Source: Marinicella pacifica
GTDB lineage: Bacteria; Pseudomonadota; Gammaproteobacteria; Xanthomonadales; Marinicellaceae
Assembly: GCF_014636635.1 (NCBI RefSeq)
Contig: NZ_BMEO01000003.1
Location: 62,001-126,000, forward strand
Reading direction: 5' to 3'
DNA length: 64,000 bases
This document shows, one piece after another, positions 24,855-35,774 of the stretch (positions are counted from its first letter, which is position 1; every line of letters begins with the position of its first letter). The translations under genes were made by a program, and so were the position numbers. The notes under the pieces were generated by a model that saw nothing but the letters and a program-made list of their open reading frames with translations, was not told the origin of the DNA and ran no database searches.

Positions 24855-25964
24855 TTGACTAAATCACCGCAAAATCTGCTCGATTTCGATCGATCTCAAC
24901 TGGAAGCGCTGTTTACGGCTATGGGTGAGCAGCGTTTTCGCGCCACACAGGCCATGAAATGGATGTATGGTGACTATCAGTTAGATTTTCATCAATTCAC
25001 GAATTTTTCCAAAGCCCTCCGTCAGAAAATGGCGGCACATTTCAGCACAGCGGTTCCAGAGCTTATCAGTGAGCATGTTTCCCAGGACGGAACCATTAAA
25101 TGGCTGTTAAAAATGGACAGTGATAATGCCATTGAAACAGTCTATATTCCGGAAAAGAACCGGGGCACTTTATGTGTTTCCTCACAGGTGGGTTGTTCAC
25201 TGAACTGCACTTTTTGTGCCACCGGCGCGCAGGGGTTTAATCGCCATTTAAGTACCGCTGAAATTATTGCTCAGGTGTGGGTGGCGGCCAAACAGTTAAA
25301 TCACCACAATAAAAACCGGCGTATCACCAATGTGGTGATGATGGGTATGGGTGAACCCCTGGCCAATTATGAGCGGGTTTTACCGGCTTTGAATATTATG
25401 CGAGATGATTGTGGTTTTGGGCTTGCCAATAAGCGGGTCACGGTCAGCACTTCCGGACTGGTGCCGCAAATTAATCAGCTCAATCAAGATGCCGATGTGT
25501 CTCTTGCGGTGTCTTTACACGCACCGAATGATGGCTTACGGGAACAATTGGTGCCGTTAAATAAAAAATACAACATAGAACAATTGTTAAACGCTTGCCG
25601 TGAATTTGTCCGCAACAAAAAGAAAGCCCGCATCACCTTTGAATACACGGTGATTGGCGGGGTGAATGATGCCCCTGAACAGGCGCATGAATTGACCCGT
25701 TTACTACACGACATCCCCTGCAAAATTAATTTAATTCCGTTTAACCCTTTTCCGGGTACGGTTTTTCAGTCACCAAGTTCTAAAAAAGTCGATCAGTTCA
25801 AGGAAATCTGTATGGCAGCGGGCTACATTTGTACCGTTCGTAAAACCCGGGGTGATGATATCGCCGCGGCATGTGGTCAGTTGGCCGGAGAATTTATGGA
25901 CCGCACAAGACGATCAGCCGTTTATGGCTCGAGATTAATGAAAAGACCTTTGGAGGTTCGATGA
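24855..25964 (+). CDS. rlmN: Dual-specificity 23S rRNA (A2503-C2)/tRNA (A37-C2) methyltransferase
   Basis: 369 residues from a TTG start. Radical-SAM cluster ligands are C114, C118 and C121 (CSLNCTFC). The methyl-carrying catalytic Cys sits in AAACGQL near the C-terminus, and C107 (TLCVSS) matches the second catalytic Cys of E. coli RlmN. It methylates A2503 of 23S rRNA and A37 of some tRNAs. No good ribosome site precedes the TTG, but the next in-frame ATG is inside the domain. The stop codon overlaps the pilW start. Confidence 0.95.
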   Translation: MTKSPQNLLDFDRSQLEALFTAMGEQRFRATQAMKWMYGDYQLDFHQFTNFSKALRQKMAAHFSTAVPELISEHVSQDGTIKWLLKMDSDNAIETVYIPEKNRGTLCVSSQVGCSLNCTFCATGAQGFNRHLSTAEIIAQVWVAAKQLNHHNKNRRITNVVMMGMGEPLANYERVLPALNIMRDDCGFGLANKRVTVSTSGLVPQINQLNQDADVSLAVSLHAPNDGLREQLVPLNKKYNIEQLLNACREFVRNKKKARITFEYTVIGGVNDAPEQAHELTRLLHDIPCKINLIPFNPFPGTVFQSPSSKKVDQFKEICMAAGYICTVRKTRGDDIAAACGQLAGEFMDRTRRSAVYGSRLMKRPLEVR

Positions 25965-26683
25965 AAGCCGTTGTTACATGCATGATGTTGTCTTTTTTGG
26001 TGGCCTGTGCCCAGACCAATCAACGCGCTGAATATGATGAACCCAACAACCGGTCCGATCCCAACAGTCCGGCCATGCTGAATGTCAGAATGGGTGTGGC
26101 TTATTTTGAACGCCAGGATTATGATTTGGCCATTGAGAAACTGAAAAGAGCCATTAGCATCGATCCGAAGTTAGCGATTGCTCATTCTGCACTGGCTTTG
26201 GTGTACAGTACCATGGGTGCCGGTCATGAGGCGGCCCAACATTATAAAGCATCGGTAAAATACGCCCCCAACGACCCCATTATATTAAATAATTACGGAA
26301 CCTTTTTGTGCCAGCAGGGTGATTACAAAAAAGCCCTGGAATACTACCGCAGAACATTGGCCAATCCGTTTTACAAAACCCCCGAAACAGTGCATGAAAA
26401 TGCCGGTGTCTGCTTGATGAAAGACAATCTGTTTGATGAGGCAGAAAAGCATTTCAGAGCCGCATTGGCCATAAATGCTGAAATGAATGTGGCACTCTAT
26501 AACATGGCCATCATTAGCGCCGGAAAAGACGAACCGCTGAAAGCCCGCGCTTTCATCCAGCGATTATCACGGCTTCAGTCTCTGGATGAACGTCTATTGA
26601 CCGTGGCCTATCAGGTTGAAACAAAACTGGGTAACCGGGATGAAGCCCATAAATATTTATCGCAATTGAGAAAGTTGCAGTAA
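25961..26683 (+). CDS. pilW: Type IV pilus biogenesis/stability lipoprotein PilW (PilF)
   Basis: 240 residues from the ATG that overlaps the rlmN stop (ATGA), with GGAGG five bases upstream. The lipobox is FLVAC. Tetratricopeptide repeats fill residues 40-230, for example YFERQDYDLAIEKLKRAIS and LNNYGTFLCQQGDYKKALEY. In other gammaproteobacteria this outer-membrane lipoprotein is the pilotin for the PilQ secretin. Its place between rlmN and rodZ is conserved. Confidence 0.9.
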   Translation: MKAVVTCMMLSFLVACAQTNQRAEYDEPNNRSDPNSPAMLNVRMGVAYFERQDYDLAIEKLKRAISIDPKLAIAHSALALVYSTMGAGHEAAQHYKASVKYAPNDPIILNNYGTFLCQQGDYKKALEYYRRTLANPFYKTPETVHENAGVCLMKDNLFDEAEKHFRAALAINAEMNVALYNMAIISAGKDEPLKARAFIQRLSRLQSLDERLLTVAYQVETKLGNRDEAHKYLSQLRKLQ

Positions 26684-26699
26684 ACCAAACACGAAAATT

Positions 26700-27647
26700 A
26701 TGACAGACAATACGCACAATGATTTGACCCTTGAAGAATTAAGTGCCCGCAGAGAGAAGCTGGGTCTTTCGGTGGCCGATATGGCCAACCGCATTAAGGT
26801 CAGTCGCGAAATTATTCATTTCATAGAACAAGGCGAATTTAATCGCATTGGATCAGCCACCTTTATTCGCGGTCATGTGGGTAACTATGCCAGAGAGCTG
26901 AAGCTTGATCCGCAAATTATCATCGCTATGGTGCCGGAACAACACTTAAAACCCTACGAACCCAAGTTGTCAACCCATCGGGCCACCAACCCGCTTTCCC
27001 GGGTTAAAACGCAGTCCAGTGGTTTTGGTCGCTATGTGCTGGGTACCTTTTTGGTGGCGGCTTTGGGCGTCAGTGTTTATTTTGTCTATGACAAATGGGA
27101 CAACAACCAGGCCGATGCCGTGAATCAAACCGCACTCAATGATGATTCGATGAATACCGGGACTGAATCAAAACAAAAGAAAGTCATCTATTCTTCTTTA
27201 TTACCGCAGGCGGAGTTAATACAAGATAATAATTCCGATGTGAATCAATCGGTCATTCCGGACAATCAGGATGAGGGCACGAATTTGGATTTTGAGGACC
27301 CGTCTGAGCCGCAACCTCAGGACAATACGGATGAACCGGTTTCTGTTAGTGATGAAAGCGCTGTTCTTGAATCATCAACCGATGAAACGCTGAATCAGCA
27401 CCTTTACAATATTCGTTTTGATCTTACCGAACAAGCATGGGTTTCGATTAAAACAGAAAGTGGTGAAACAGTTGTCAGTGATTTGATTGGTCCGGGTGAG
27501 CGCAGTTACGGTGCGGATGAACCCGTGAACTTTCGCATTGGCAATGCCAACCAACTGCGCCTTACTATTAACGGCCAGGCCGTTGATTTAACAGCCAGCA
27601 CCCGTAAAAATGTGGCTAACTTCAGTTGGCCCTTGCCTGACAGCTAA
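26700..27647 (+). CDS. rodZ: RodZ-like cytoskeletal protein
   Basis: 315 residues. An N-terminal Cro/HTH domain (LEELSARREKLGLSVADMAN...) is followed by one transmembrane helix (about 105-121), a long acidic Asn/Asp/Gln-rich periplasmic linker, and a C-terminal beta domain (DUF4115; LTEQAWVSIKTESGETVVSD). RodZ links MreB filaments to the cell-wall machinery. It stands at its conserved place upstream of hisS, but ispG, usually between them, is absent. Confidence 0.88.
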   Translation: MTDNTHNDLTLEELSARREKLGLSVADMANRIKVSREIIHFIEQGEFNRIGSATFIRGHVGNYARELKLDPQIIIAMVPEQHLKPYEPKLSTHRATNPLSRVKTQSSGFGRYVLGTFLVAALGVSVYFVYDKWDNNQADAVNQTALNDDSMNTGTESKQKKVIYSSLLPQAELIQDNNSDVNQSVIPDNQDEGTNLDFEDPSEPQPQDNTDEPVSVSDESAVLESSTDETLNQHLYNIRFDLTEQAWVSIKTESGETVVSDLIGPGERSYGADEPVNFRIGNANQLRLTINGQAVDLTASTRKNVANFSWPLPDS

Positions 27648-27744
27648 TGTTTCGTTTATATATGAAAAAATGACCAATCAGCCGATGACGTCAGGTTGAG
27701 GGTCATATAAAATGGCAACCATTCTTTCAATATAAGGTAGACAC

Positions 27745-29022
27745 TTGAGCAAAAATGTGAAACGTCTTCGTGGCATGTATGATGTCACGCCTGATCTTGT
27801 TTGGGTCTGGCAAAAATTAGAAGCCGCTGTCACCGGCCTGTTACACCAATATGGTTATCAGGAAATTCGTTTTCCGCTTCTTGAAAAAACCGCCTTGTTT
27901 CATTCTGCCATCGGAGAAGTCACCGATGTGGTGGAAAAAGAAATGTTTACCTTTTCAGATCGCAAAGGCGTGTCCATCAGTTTACGTCCCGAAGGTACCG
28001 CATCCACTGTGCGTGCGGTTTTGGAAAATGGTCTGGTTTATAACGAACCACAAAAATTGTGGTATTCAGGCCCGATGTTCCGTTATGAGAAGCCGCAAAA
28101 AGGTCGCAACCGTCAATTTTCACAGATTGGTGTTGAGGTTTTTGGTTACCCAGGTCCCGAGGCCGATGCTGAATTGTTGTTGATGACCCACCGCCTTTGG
28201 CAGCAACTTGGTATAGACAATGTACGTCTGGAGCTGAACACCTTAGGAAGTGCTGATTGCCGCGCGGCCTATCGTTCGGTGCTGATTAAATATTTTGAAC
28301 AACATTTGGATGTGTTGGATGAAGAGGCCAAAAACCGCTTGCACAGTAATCCGTTGCGTTTACTGGACGCCAAAAACCCTGCGATGCAAACCGTGATCAA
28401 AGCAGCGCCCAGCATCACCGACTATTTAAGTGACGCGTCTAAAGAGCACTTTGCGCGATTGTGTGCCATTCTGGATGCCTGTGATGTTCCTTATGACATC
28501 AATCAGCAGTTGGTGCGGGGGCTCGATTATTACAGTCACAATGTTTTTGAATGGATCACCGATGAACTGGGCGCGCAAGGCACCTTGTGTGCCGGTGGAC
28601 GGTATGATGCACTGGTGGAAATGCAGGGCGGTAAACCCACAGCGGCCACCGGTTTTGCTATGGGCGTGGATCGACTGGTGGAATTGATTGTTGAAAAAAA
28701 TATCTGGCAGCCGCCGGCACAGACCGATGTTTATGTGGTTTGGGACAAACAGGTCGGGGTGGATCAGGTCATGGCCATCAGTGAACAACTGCGCAGTGAT
28801 ATACCCGGTGTGTCCGTGATGATGCATTTAACGGCGGCTTCATTTAAATCGCAGTTTAAAAAAGCCGATAAGGCCGGCGCGCGTTTTACACTGATATTAG
28901 GTCCGGATGAAATGGCTCAACAACAGATTTCCGTGAAAACCATGCAAGACCGGAATGTTCCGCAACAACAACTGTCTTATTCAGATATGGTATCATTTCT
29001 CAAGCAACAATTAAGCGAGTAA
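27745..29022 (+). CDS. hisS: Histidyl-tRNA synthetase
   Basis: 425 residues from a TTG with AGG seven bases upstream. Class II motifs are present: RPEGTASTVRA (motif 2 region), QFSQIGVEVFG, the His-specific block GLDYYSHNVFEW, and GFAMGVDRL (motif 3). The C-terminal anticodon-binding domain follows. The gap before it (97 bp) may hold its own promoter. Confidence 0.95.
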   Translation: MSKNVKRLRGMYDVTPDLVWVWQKLEAAVTGLLHQYGYQEIRFPLLEKTALFHSAIGEVTDVVEKEMFTFSDRKGVSISLRPEGTASTVRAVLENGLVYNEPQKLWYSGPMFRYEKPQKGRNRQFSQIGVEVFGYPGPEADAELLLMTHRLWQQLGIDNVRLELNTLGSADCRAAYRSVLIKYFEQHLDVLDEEAKNRLHSNPLRLLDAKNPAMQTVIKAAPSITDYLSDASKEHFARLCAILDACDVPYDINQQLVRGLDYYSHNVFEWITDELGAQGTLCAGGRYDALVEMQGGKPTAATGFAMGVDRLVELIVEKNIWQPPAQTDVYVVWDKQVGVDQVMAISEQLRSDIPGVSVMMHLTAASFKSQFKKADKAGARFTLILGPDEMAQQQISVKTMQDRNVPQQQLSYSDMVSFLKQQLSE

Positions 29023-29025
29023 ATT

Positions 29026-30054
29026 ATGGATCAGGAACTTAAACAACGTTTAATCGGTGCCTCAGTTATCATCGCTCTGGCCATTATTTTTATCCCTATG
29101 TTGTTTGATAATGAGGTCAAAAAATCAGATGATAAAAACATCGACATTGTCATTCCTGAATCGGGCAGTCATCCTCTGACTGTCAAAAAGTTTTCTTTAG
29201 AAGACGGTCCCGAGCAAACGGATTTAAATTCAGTCACAATCCCCAAATCGGATTTTAGTTTGGCCGATGATCGGGTGGTGGAACAAGAAACCGTGCAAGG
29301 CAACGGCTTGATTGAAAAATCCACTGTAACCGACGGGTTAAGCAACCGGGATATGTCTCAACAAATCCGTGAAACCGATCCGGTTAATCATGAAGCGGCG
29401 CCGGATAACACGGCAAAAAATAGCGCTGAAGACAATAAACCTGTGGCACAGACAGAAAAAAATCAGACCCAAAATTCTGATAATGCCGACAAAAACCCCT
29501 CAGAAATGAAAGTTACTGACGCTCAAAAAAATATCTACCGCGTTAAGCTGGGCAGTTTTTCTAAAGCCGAAAATGCCCAAAAGGTTAAAAATCAATTGGC
29601 ACAACAGAACATCGGTTCTTTGGTGGAACCGGCAACTGACAGGGCCTTGTATCGGGTCTGGTCTGATGTGCTTTATCGGGATAAAGCCAAAGCAGAAAGT
29701 TATGTGGCGGCAGTTAAAAAATTAAAACTCAACATTGGCACGCCAAAAATAATTTCCGTTACGGAAGATGAAATAAAAGCTGTTGCCGACAGCGGTCAAT
29801 TGGGCTGGGTGGTGCAGCTGGGTAGTTTTGCAGCCAAGAACAATGCCCTTGATTTACGTCAAAAATTAAGACTGGCGGGCTTTACCGCGTTTGTTGATGA
29901 GACCAGCAACAGCCAGGGCGAAGCCCGTTACCGTTTACGCGTCGGCCCTGTCAACAGCCGCGATCAGGCAGAGGAGCTGAAACAACAAATATCTGATAAG
30001 CTACCATTAAAAGGCCTGGTTAAGACCCATGAACTGGCTCGTCTCGTGGATTAA
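29026..30054 (+). CDS. dedD: DedD-like septal protein with two SPOR domains
   Basis: 342 residues. The start MDQELKQRLIGASVIIALAI and one membrane anchor are typical of DedD. A polar linker is followed by two SPOR domains, about 171-245 (YRVKLGSFSKAENAQKVKNQ) and 262-335 (WVVQLGSFAAKNNALDLRQK). E. coli DedD has one SPOR domain. SPOR domains bind denuded peptidoglycan at the division site. Three bases separate it from hisS; cvpA and purF follow as in E. coli. Confidence 0.86.
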   Translation: MDQELKQRLIGASVIIALAIIFIPMLFDNEVKKSDDKNIDIVIPESGSHPLTVKKFSLEDGPEQTDLNSVTIPKSDFSLADDRVVEQETVQGNGLIEKSTVTDGLSNRDMSQQIRETDPVNHEAAPDNTAKNSAEDNKPVAQTEKNQTQNSDNADKNPSEMKVTDAQKNIYRVKLGSFSKAENAQKVKNQLAQQNIGSLVEPATDRALYRVWSDVLYRDKAKAESYVAAVKKLKLNIGTPKIISVTEDEIKAVADSGQLGWVVQLGSFAAKNNALDLRQKLRLAGFTAFVDETSNSQGEARYRLRVGPVNSRDQAEELKQQISDKLPLKGLVKTHELARLVD

Positions 30055-30092
30055 AATGTGCCATGTTAAGTTGAATAAAGTTGAAGGTCGTC

Positions 30093-30689
30093 ATGAACTG
30101 GTTTGATTTCACTATATTGGCGATTTTATTGTTGTCTGTGGTGGTGAGTTTATTTCGCGGCCTCATTCGTGAGGTGATGTCACTGGTTATTTGGGTGGCG
30201 GCCTTATGGCTGGCCTGGCATTATGTGGATGTCGGGGCCGAATGGTTGCAAGCCTATATTGAACTGCCTTCAGCACGCCATTTAATTGCCTTTGTGGCGT
30301 TATTTTTAGCTGCTTTAATTGTCGGTGGGCTGATTAATTTTTTACTGGGAAAAATAATAGCCGGCACCGGTCTCACCGGTACCGATCGGTTTTTGGGCAT
30401 GTTTTTTGGCTTGTTGCGCGGAGCGGTTGCGGTAACCTTTATGGTGTTATTTTTACAGGCCACACCCTTATCCAAAGATCCCTGGTGGCAACAATCCACT
30501 TTGCAACCGCACTTTTCTAAAATGGCCGACTGGGTCAAACAACGCATGCCAGAAGATATCGGGGATTATTTTTCTTTTATGCAGGATGAGACTTTGAAGC
30601 AATCTTTACAACCGGGTTTACCCTCAGCATCATCAAATGAGCAGACAGATGCACCGGAAAATCCAACAACCCAACCTGACAAACAGTAA
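30093..30689 (+). CDS. cvpA: CvpA family membrane protein
   Basis: 198 residues from the ATG at 30093 (AAGG upstream). Four transmembrane helices are visible, with the conserved [31 protein letters not shown] and [13 protein letters not shown]. CvpA was found through colicin V production and its molecular role is unsettled. As in E. coli it directly precedes purF. The polar tail is rich in Pro, Ser and Gln. Confidence 0.92.
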   Translation: MNWFDFTILAILLLSVVVSLFRGLIREVMSLVIWVAALWLAWHYVDVGAEWLQAYIELPSARHLIAFVALFLAALIVGGLINFLLGKIIAGTGLTGTDRFLGMFFGLLRGAVAVTFMVLFLQATPLSKDPWWQQSTLQPHFSKMADWVKQRMPEDIGDYFSFMQDETLKQSLQPGLPSASSNEQTDAPENPTTQPDKQ

Positions 30690-30706
30690 CCGGAGTTTAT
30701 CGAAGT

Positions 30707-32182
30707 ATGTGTGGAATTGTGGGGATTATGGCCAATCATGAAGTGGCCTCAACCATTTATGAGTGTTTAACCATTTTGCAGCACCGTGGTCAGGATGCCG
30801 CCGGTATAGCCACCTGTCACGGACGTAAATTGGAACTGGTTAAAAATAACGGTCTGGTCAGTGATGTGTTTAAAACCGCCAACACCCAAAAACTCAAAGG
30901 CAATGCCGGTATCGGCCATGTGCGTTACCCGACGGCAGGTTCAAGTGATTATGAGGAAGCCCAGCCTTTTTACGTGAATTCACCCTTTGGCATTGCTTTT
31001 GCGCACAATGGTAACTTGCACAACACCGAACAATTAACCCGTGAATTGTTCGCTGAAGACCGACGTCACATAAACACCCGTTCAGACTCGGAAGTATTGC
31101 TGAACATTTTTGCCCATGAGCTGGCCAATGCCTCGGGTTTGCAGATCACCCCTGAAGCCATTTTTCATGCGGTTAAAAGGGTTCATCAGCGCTGTCAGGG
31201 TGCTTATGCCGGGGTGTTGATTATTCCGGGTTATGGGATTGTGGCTTTTCGAGACCCCAATGGTATTCGCCCTCTGGTTTATGGGGTTCGCCATTCAGCC
31301 GAAGGCGATGAATATATGGTGGCTTCGGAAAGTGTGGCGCTGGATTTGCACCATTTTGAACTGGTTTCGGATGTGGCACCGGGTGAGGCCATTATCATCA
31401 CCAATGAGCGTCAGGTGCACCGGCAAGTGTGCAGCGACAAAACCCAACTGTCACCCTGTGTTTTTGAATTTGTTTATTTTGCCCGACCGGATTCGATGAT
31501 TGATGATGTGTCGGTGTATAAAGCCCGTTTGCGGATGGGTGAAAAACTGGCCGAAAGGATTAAACAACGGTGGGCAAACGAAGACATTGAGGTGGTGATA
31601 CCCATTCCTGAATCATCTCGCACCGCAGCCATCCCGCTGGCTCATGCGTTAAATTTAAAATTTCGCGAAGGCTTTATAAAAAACCGCTACATCGGCCGCA
31701 CTTTTATCATGCCCGGCCAGGAACAGCGTATTCAGTCGGTGCGGCGCAAATTAAACGCGGTTGAACTGGAATTTCGCGGCAAAAACGTGTTATTGATTGA
31801 TGATTCCATAGTGCGGGGCACCACGTCACAACAGATCATTCAAATGGCGCGCGATGCCGGTGCCAAAAAAGTCTTTTTCGCTTCTGCTGCACCTCCGGTG
31901 CGTTACCCGAATATCTATGGCATTGACATGCCGGTGGCTGATGAGTTGGTGGCCCATGAGCGTACCGAAGCGGAAATTTGCCGGGTTTTGGGTGCCGACG
32001 GTTTAATTTATCAGACATTGGAAGATTTGGAAGCCGCATGTTGGGAAGGTAACCCAAACATTGATCGCTTCGATTCATCCTGCTTTTCTAACGATTATGT
32101 CACCGATGTCGATGCGGATTATTTTGCTCGCATTGGTTTGCATCGCAGTGATCTGGCCAAGCAGAACAATGGCACCGCATAA
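30707..32182 (+). CDS. purF: Amidophosphoribosyltransferase
   Basis: 491 residues. The nucleophile Cys is the second residue (MCGIVGIMA), exposed after Met removal. The glutaminase part has [16 protein letters not shown]; the phosphoribosyltransferase part has [18 protein letters not shown], the PRPP loop. It makes phosphoribosylamine, the first step of purine synthesis. Its end overlaps the ubiH-like gene by 14 bases. Confidence 0.95.
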   Translation: MCGIVGIMANHEVASTIYECLTILQHRGQDAAGIATCHGRKLELVKNNGLVSDVFKTANTQKLKGNAGIGHVRYPTAGSSDYEEAQPFYVNSPFGIAFAHNGNLHNTEQLTRELFAEDRRHINTRSDSEVLLNIFAHELANASGLQITPEAIFHAVKRVHQRCQGAYAGVLIIPGYGIVAFRDPNGIRPLVYGVRHSAEGDEYMVASESVALDLHHFELVSDVAPGEAIIITNERQVHRQVCSDKTQLSPCVFEFVYFARPDSMIDDVSVYKARLRMGEKLAERIKQRWANEDIEVVIPIPESSRTAAIPLAHALNLKFREGFIKNRYIGRTFIMPGQEQRIQSVRRKLNAVELEFRGKNVLLIDDSIVRGTTSQQIIQMARDAGAKKVFFASAAPPVRYPNIYGIDMPVADELVAHERTEAEICRVLGADGLIYQTLEDLEAACWEGNPNIDRFDSSCFSNDYVTDVDADYFARIGLHRSDLAKQNNGTA

Positions 32183-33383
32183 AGATATCGATTATGACAT
32201 CACCATCGTCGGCGGCGGACTGGTGGGTCTGGCCGCCGCATTATCGTTGGCCGGTGAAAACTGTTTGGTGCATTTGTTGGAAGCCGGTGAGCCGGAAAAA
32301 ATTATGGCCAACCGGCACCCGAGTTTTGATGATCGTACCTTGGTGATTAATCCGGCTTCGCGGTTGTTCTGGCAACAATTGGATCTATGGAAAGACTTAC
32401 TACCACATTGTACCGCCGTGAACCGCGTGCATGTCAGTCAAAAAGGTCGGTTTGGTTCCGTTCGTTTTGACCGTGAGCGCTTGCAGGTTGATTATCTGGC
32501 GCATGTGATTGAAGCCAAGGTATTAGGTCGGTGCCTGTGGCTACAGGTCATGCGCCACCCGCACATCACCTTATCTGCACCGGCTGAGCTGACAGAATTC
32601 TCAAGCGGCGATCAAGATGTATTGATTCAGTACAAGAGCCCGTCAAAACCAAACAGTCACCGTTCAAAGTTATTACTGGCCGCTGATGGCGCCCGTTCAG
32701 CAGTTCGGCAAAAGCTGGGTTTAAAAACCATCACCAAAAATTATCACCGCACCGCCATCGTAGCCAATGTGATGACCGAACTTCCTCACCGGCATTGCGC
32801 CTATGAACGCTTAACCAACACAGGTCCGATGGCGTTGTTGCCTTTCCATGACCGGCTGGGTCTTATATGGTCATTGCCCGAAGCACAGGCGCAACAACTG
32901 TTAAAGCTTGGTGATTCTGAATTTACACAGGGTTTACAAGAAGCCATCGGATACCGTTTAGGTCGCATATCACGTATTGGAAAACGCAGTGCATATCCGC
33001 TGTATCGTATTTGTGTGCCGCAGCAATTTAAACAGCGGGTGTTGCTTTTGGGCAATGCTGCACACACAGTTTCACCGGTGTCAGCACAGGGTCTGAATTT
33101 AGGGGTGCGTGGTATTCAACGTTTAACGGCGGTTATTAAAAAAGCCCTGAAAACACAGCAAGACATCGGCAATGATGGGGTGTTGTCTGAATATCAGCGC
33201 CAATCCCAACCGGATCAACAAGCGATATTACAATACACGGACGATTTAATGACCTGGTTTAAAATTGATCAGCCATTGGTTAATGGGTTGCGCGCTCTTG
33301 GGCTGTTGGCGGTGGACAGTTCAGTGGGTCTTCAGCGTCAATTCTATCGGTTGGCCGGTGGTCTTGCAGAGATGACATCGTGA
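32169..33383 (+). CDS. ubiH: FAD-dependent ubiquinone biosynthesis hydroxylase, UbiH type
   Basis: 404 residues from the ATG at 32169; an upstream extension would lie within purF. The FAD/GD motifs are [20 protein letters not shown] at the N-terminus, [13 protein letters not shown] in the middle and [20 protein letters not shown] near the C-terminus. It belongs to the UbiH/UbiI/UbiF group, which hydroxylates the quinone ring. With its neighbour (33380) it forms a hydroxylase pair, as in E. coli ubiH-ubiI. Exact ring position is inferred from order only. Confidence 0.85.
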   Translation: MAPHKDIDYDITIVGGGLVGLAAALSLAGENCLVHLLEAGEPEKIMANRHPSFDDRTLVINPASRLFWQQLDLWKDLLPHCTAVNRVHVSQKGRFGSVRFDRERLQVDYLAHVIEAKVLGRCLWLQVMRHPHITLSAPAELTEFSSGDQDVLIQYKSPSKPNSHRSKLLLAADGARSAVRQKLGLKTITKNYHRTAIVANVMTELPHRHCAYERLTNTGPMALLPFHDRLGLIWSLPEAQAQQLLKLGDSEFTQGLQEAIGYRLGRISRIGKRSAYPLYRICVPQQFKQRVLLLGNAAHTVSPVSAQGLNLGVRGIQRLTAVIKKALKTQQDIGNDGVLSEYQRQSQPDQQAILQYTDDLMTWFKIDQPLVNGLRALGLLAVDSSVGLQRQFYRLAGGLAEMTS

Positions 33384-34543
33384 ATACATATGATGTTATC
33401 ATCAGCGGCGGTGGTATGGTGGGTGCAATTTGTGCCAATGCCCTGGCAGCGGCTGATTTATCAGTGGCGCTGGTGGAAGTCGCTCCCCGGTTGAATTGTC
33501 AGCCACAAGACAAACGTACATTGCGGGTGGTTGCAGTGGCCGAAAAGCACCTCAAATACCTCAATGATTTGGGGTTGCTTCAAGAGGTTGGTTTAAACCG
33601 CATCGGACCTTATCACGCGATGCAGGTTTGGGATAACAACAGCAGCGGTGAACTGCAGTTCAACAGCCCGAAAAACACGCACCTCGGTGCCATCATTGAA
33701 AATAAATGGCTGGCGTATGCCGCTCAGAAAAAACTTCAAGATTGTCCCTCAGTGAAGACATTTTATGAGCACAGCATTGATTCTTTTGCGCAATCACCAC
33801 GTCAGGTTTCAGTGACCCTGGACAACCGTGAGAAATTACAGGGACGATTATTATTGGCTTGTGAGGGTGCCGGCTCACCCTTGCGTGAAATGGCCGGGAT
33901 TGGGGTTCGTAACAGTTTCTATAAACAACATGCCATTGTGTGCTATCTGGGTGTCAATAACGCCCCTGAAAAAACCGCCTTACAGGCCTTTAATCACAGT
34001 GGTCCGGTGGCTTTATTGCCGATGGGTGGTGATATATTTTCATTGGTGTGGAGTTGTGATGAAGACCAATACCAGCGGTGGTTGGATGCCGATGAAGCCC
34101 ATTTTATCAATGGCTTACAGGCTCACTTACGGCGAGATTTTGGCGACATTAAAATCATCAGCGAACGTGTCAGCTTTCCGCTGCGACAGATGTATGCCGA
34201 TCAGACTGTGCTGAATCGACTGGTCCTGATGGGTGACAGTGCTCATGTGGTACACCCTTTGGCCGGGCAGGGTGTGAATTTGGGTTTAAGCGATGTGGCT
34301 GAACTGGTGCGGCAAATTCAGAACATTAATCTGCGCGACGAGCAAGCGGTTACACGTTCCTTAAAACGCTATCAGCGTCGCCGCCACAGTGATGTGCTGA
34401 TAACCTCTGAATTGATGAGTTTTCTTCAGCGTTTTTATGCCCTTGAACAACCGGGGGCCACCTGGTTGCGCAGCAAAGGCATAAACTTAGTGAACAGATT
34501 TAAACCGTTAAAACACTGGTTGGTGCATCAAGCAGGGAGTTAG
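33380..34543 (+). CDS. ubiI: FAD-dependent ubiquinone biosynthesis hydroxylase, UbiI/UbiF type
   Basis: 387 residues from a GTG that overlaps the ubiH stop by four bases. Motifs: VIISGGGMVGAICANALA, ACEGAGSPLRE (a variant of the DG motif) and LVLMGDSAHVVHPLAGQGVN. It is the second ring hydroxylase of the pair, and UbiI, UbiF and UbiM cannot be told apart safely by eye. It converges with rpiA nine bases away. Confidence 0.78.
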   Translation: MNTYDVIISGGGMVGAICANALAAADLSVALVEVAPRLNCQPQDKRTLRVVAVAEKHLKYLNDLGLLQEVGLNRIGPYHAMQVWDNNSSGELQFNSPKNTHLGAIIENKWLAYAAQKKLQDCPSVKTFYEHSIDSFAQSPRQVSVTLDNREKLQGRLLLACEGAGSPLREMAGIGVRNSFYKQHAIVCYLGVNNAPEKTALQAFNHSGPVALLPMGGDIFSLVWSCDEDQYQRWLDADEAHFINGLQAHLRRDFGDIKIISERVSFPLRQMYADQTVLNRLVLMGDSAHVVHPLAGQGVNLGLSDVAELVRQIQNINLRDEQAVTRSLKRYQRRRHSDVLITSELMSFLQRFYALEQPGATWLRSKGINLVNRFKPLKHWLVHQAGS

Positions 34544-34552
34544 TTGTTTTAA

Positions 34553-35215
34553 TTAAGTCTGTGTCTTAACCTGTCCGCTGCTGTCAGCAATCAGGGTAAT
34601 ATCGGCACCACGTCGGGCAAATAAACCATGGCTGATGACACCGGGAATGGCATTGATTTCCTGTTCCAAAGTGACCGGGTCGGTGATTTTCAGGTGATGG
34701 ACATCCAGAATTTCACCGCCGTTATCGGTGACAAATCCCTGTCTGAATACCGGTTGACCGCCAAGTTTAACCAGCTTTCTGGCCACCAGGCTACGGGCCA
34801 TGGGTATCACTTCAACCGCCAAGGGGAAGCCGCCCAATAAATCAACCCGCTTGGTTTCATCAATCATACATATAAACTTTTCAGCGGCTTCGGCCACCAC
34901 TTTTTCACGGGTTAAGGCGCCGCCCCCACCTTTGATTAAGCGGTTGTGCTGATCGCATTCATCGGCGCCGTCAAAGTAGAGCAGGATATCACCGGTCTGG
35001 TTAAGTTCTTTAACATGGAAACCAAGGGCTTTGAGTTTGGCTGTGGTTGCATCTGAACTGGAAACCACCGCATCCACCCGACTTTTGACCGAACTCAGTA
35101 AATCAATAAAATAATTCACGGTTGAGCCGGTGCCCATGCCGATCACCATGTCATATTCATTCAAATAGTCCAGGGCAGCCCGTGCCACGGCTTTTTTCAT
35201 GTCATCTTGGTTCAT
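34553..35215 (-). CDS. rpiA: Ribose-5-phosphate isomerase A
   Basis: 220 residues. [13 protein letters not shown] binds phosphate, and YFDGADECD and [12 protein letters not shown] are the active-site blocks with the catalytic Asp, Glu and Lys. It interconverts ribose-5-phosphate and ribulose-5-phosphate. Its start overlaps the end of the 5-formyl-THF cyclo-ligase gene by four bases, and both belong to the zapA-ssrS-ygfA-rpiA block. Confidence 0.95.
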   Translation of the reverse strand: MNQDDMKKAVARAALDYLNEYDMVIGMGTGSTVNYFIDLLSSVKSRVDAVVSSSDATTAKLKALGFHVKELNQTGDILLYFDGADECDQHNRLIKGGGGALTREKVVAEAAEKFICMIDETKRVDLLGGFPLAVEVIPMARSLVARKLVKLGGQPVFRQGFVTDNGGEILDVHHLKITDPVTLEQEINAIPGVISHGLFARRGADITLIADSSGQVKTQT

Positions 35216-35763
35216 ATTAAAATCCAGTCCTGCTCAGTAATAATGCCATGAAGTTTAACATCCCAGGGGTCATCGGGCAATGCTTCGTGGCGTTGTGTGG
35301 CGTGTGCAACACCCCACAAACAGGTCTCTGTATTGTCTGCAAAATAACGGTCATAAAACCCGCCACCCATGCCCAAACGGCGGCCCTTATCATCGAAACC
35401 CACCAAAGGCAAAAAGCAGAGGTCCATGGCCGCCTGCGGAAGTCGGTCGTTATATGCCGGCTGGCGTAAACCATAGTCAGTGGTTTGTAATTCCAGCTGT
35501 TTATGGTGTTGGTGAAATTGCATGTTATGGCCCTGGATGCTGGGCAGATAACAGGTTTTGTCGGTGTTTAATAAATCCGTTAAATCCACCTCATGATGGA
35601 TGGGCAGATATAAGCCAATGTGCTGTGCTTTTTGCCACAGCGTACTGAGCAGTATTTTGTGGACTATCGCCTGTGAATTTTTCTGAACCTGAGCAGCACT
35701 CATTGCGTTGCGTTGACGACGCAAATATTTTCTGAGGTGGGTTTTTGATGTGCTTGAGGACAT
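35212..35763 (-). CDS. ygfA: 5-formyltetrahydrofolate cyclo-ligase
   Basis: 183 residues. [12 protein letters not shown] at the N-terminus and [15 protein letters not shown] near the C-terminus are the family's ATP and folate sites. It converts 5-formyl-THF to methenyl-THF. As in E. coli it lies directly downstream of the 6S RNA gene, and in that organism the two are cotranscribed. Confidence 0.92.
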   Translation of the reverse strand: MSSSTSKTHLRKYLRRQRNAMSAAQVQKNSQAIVHKILLSTLWQKAQHIGLYLPIHHEVDLTDLLNTDKTCYLPSIQGHNMQFHQHHKQLELQTTDYGLRQPAYNDRLPQAAMDLCFLPLVGFDDKGRRLGMGGGFYDRYFADNTETCLWGVAHATQRHEALPDDPWDVKLHGIITEQDWILI

Positions 35764-35774
35764 GGCAAAGCGTA

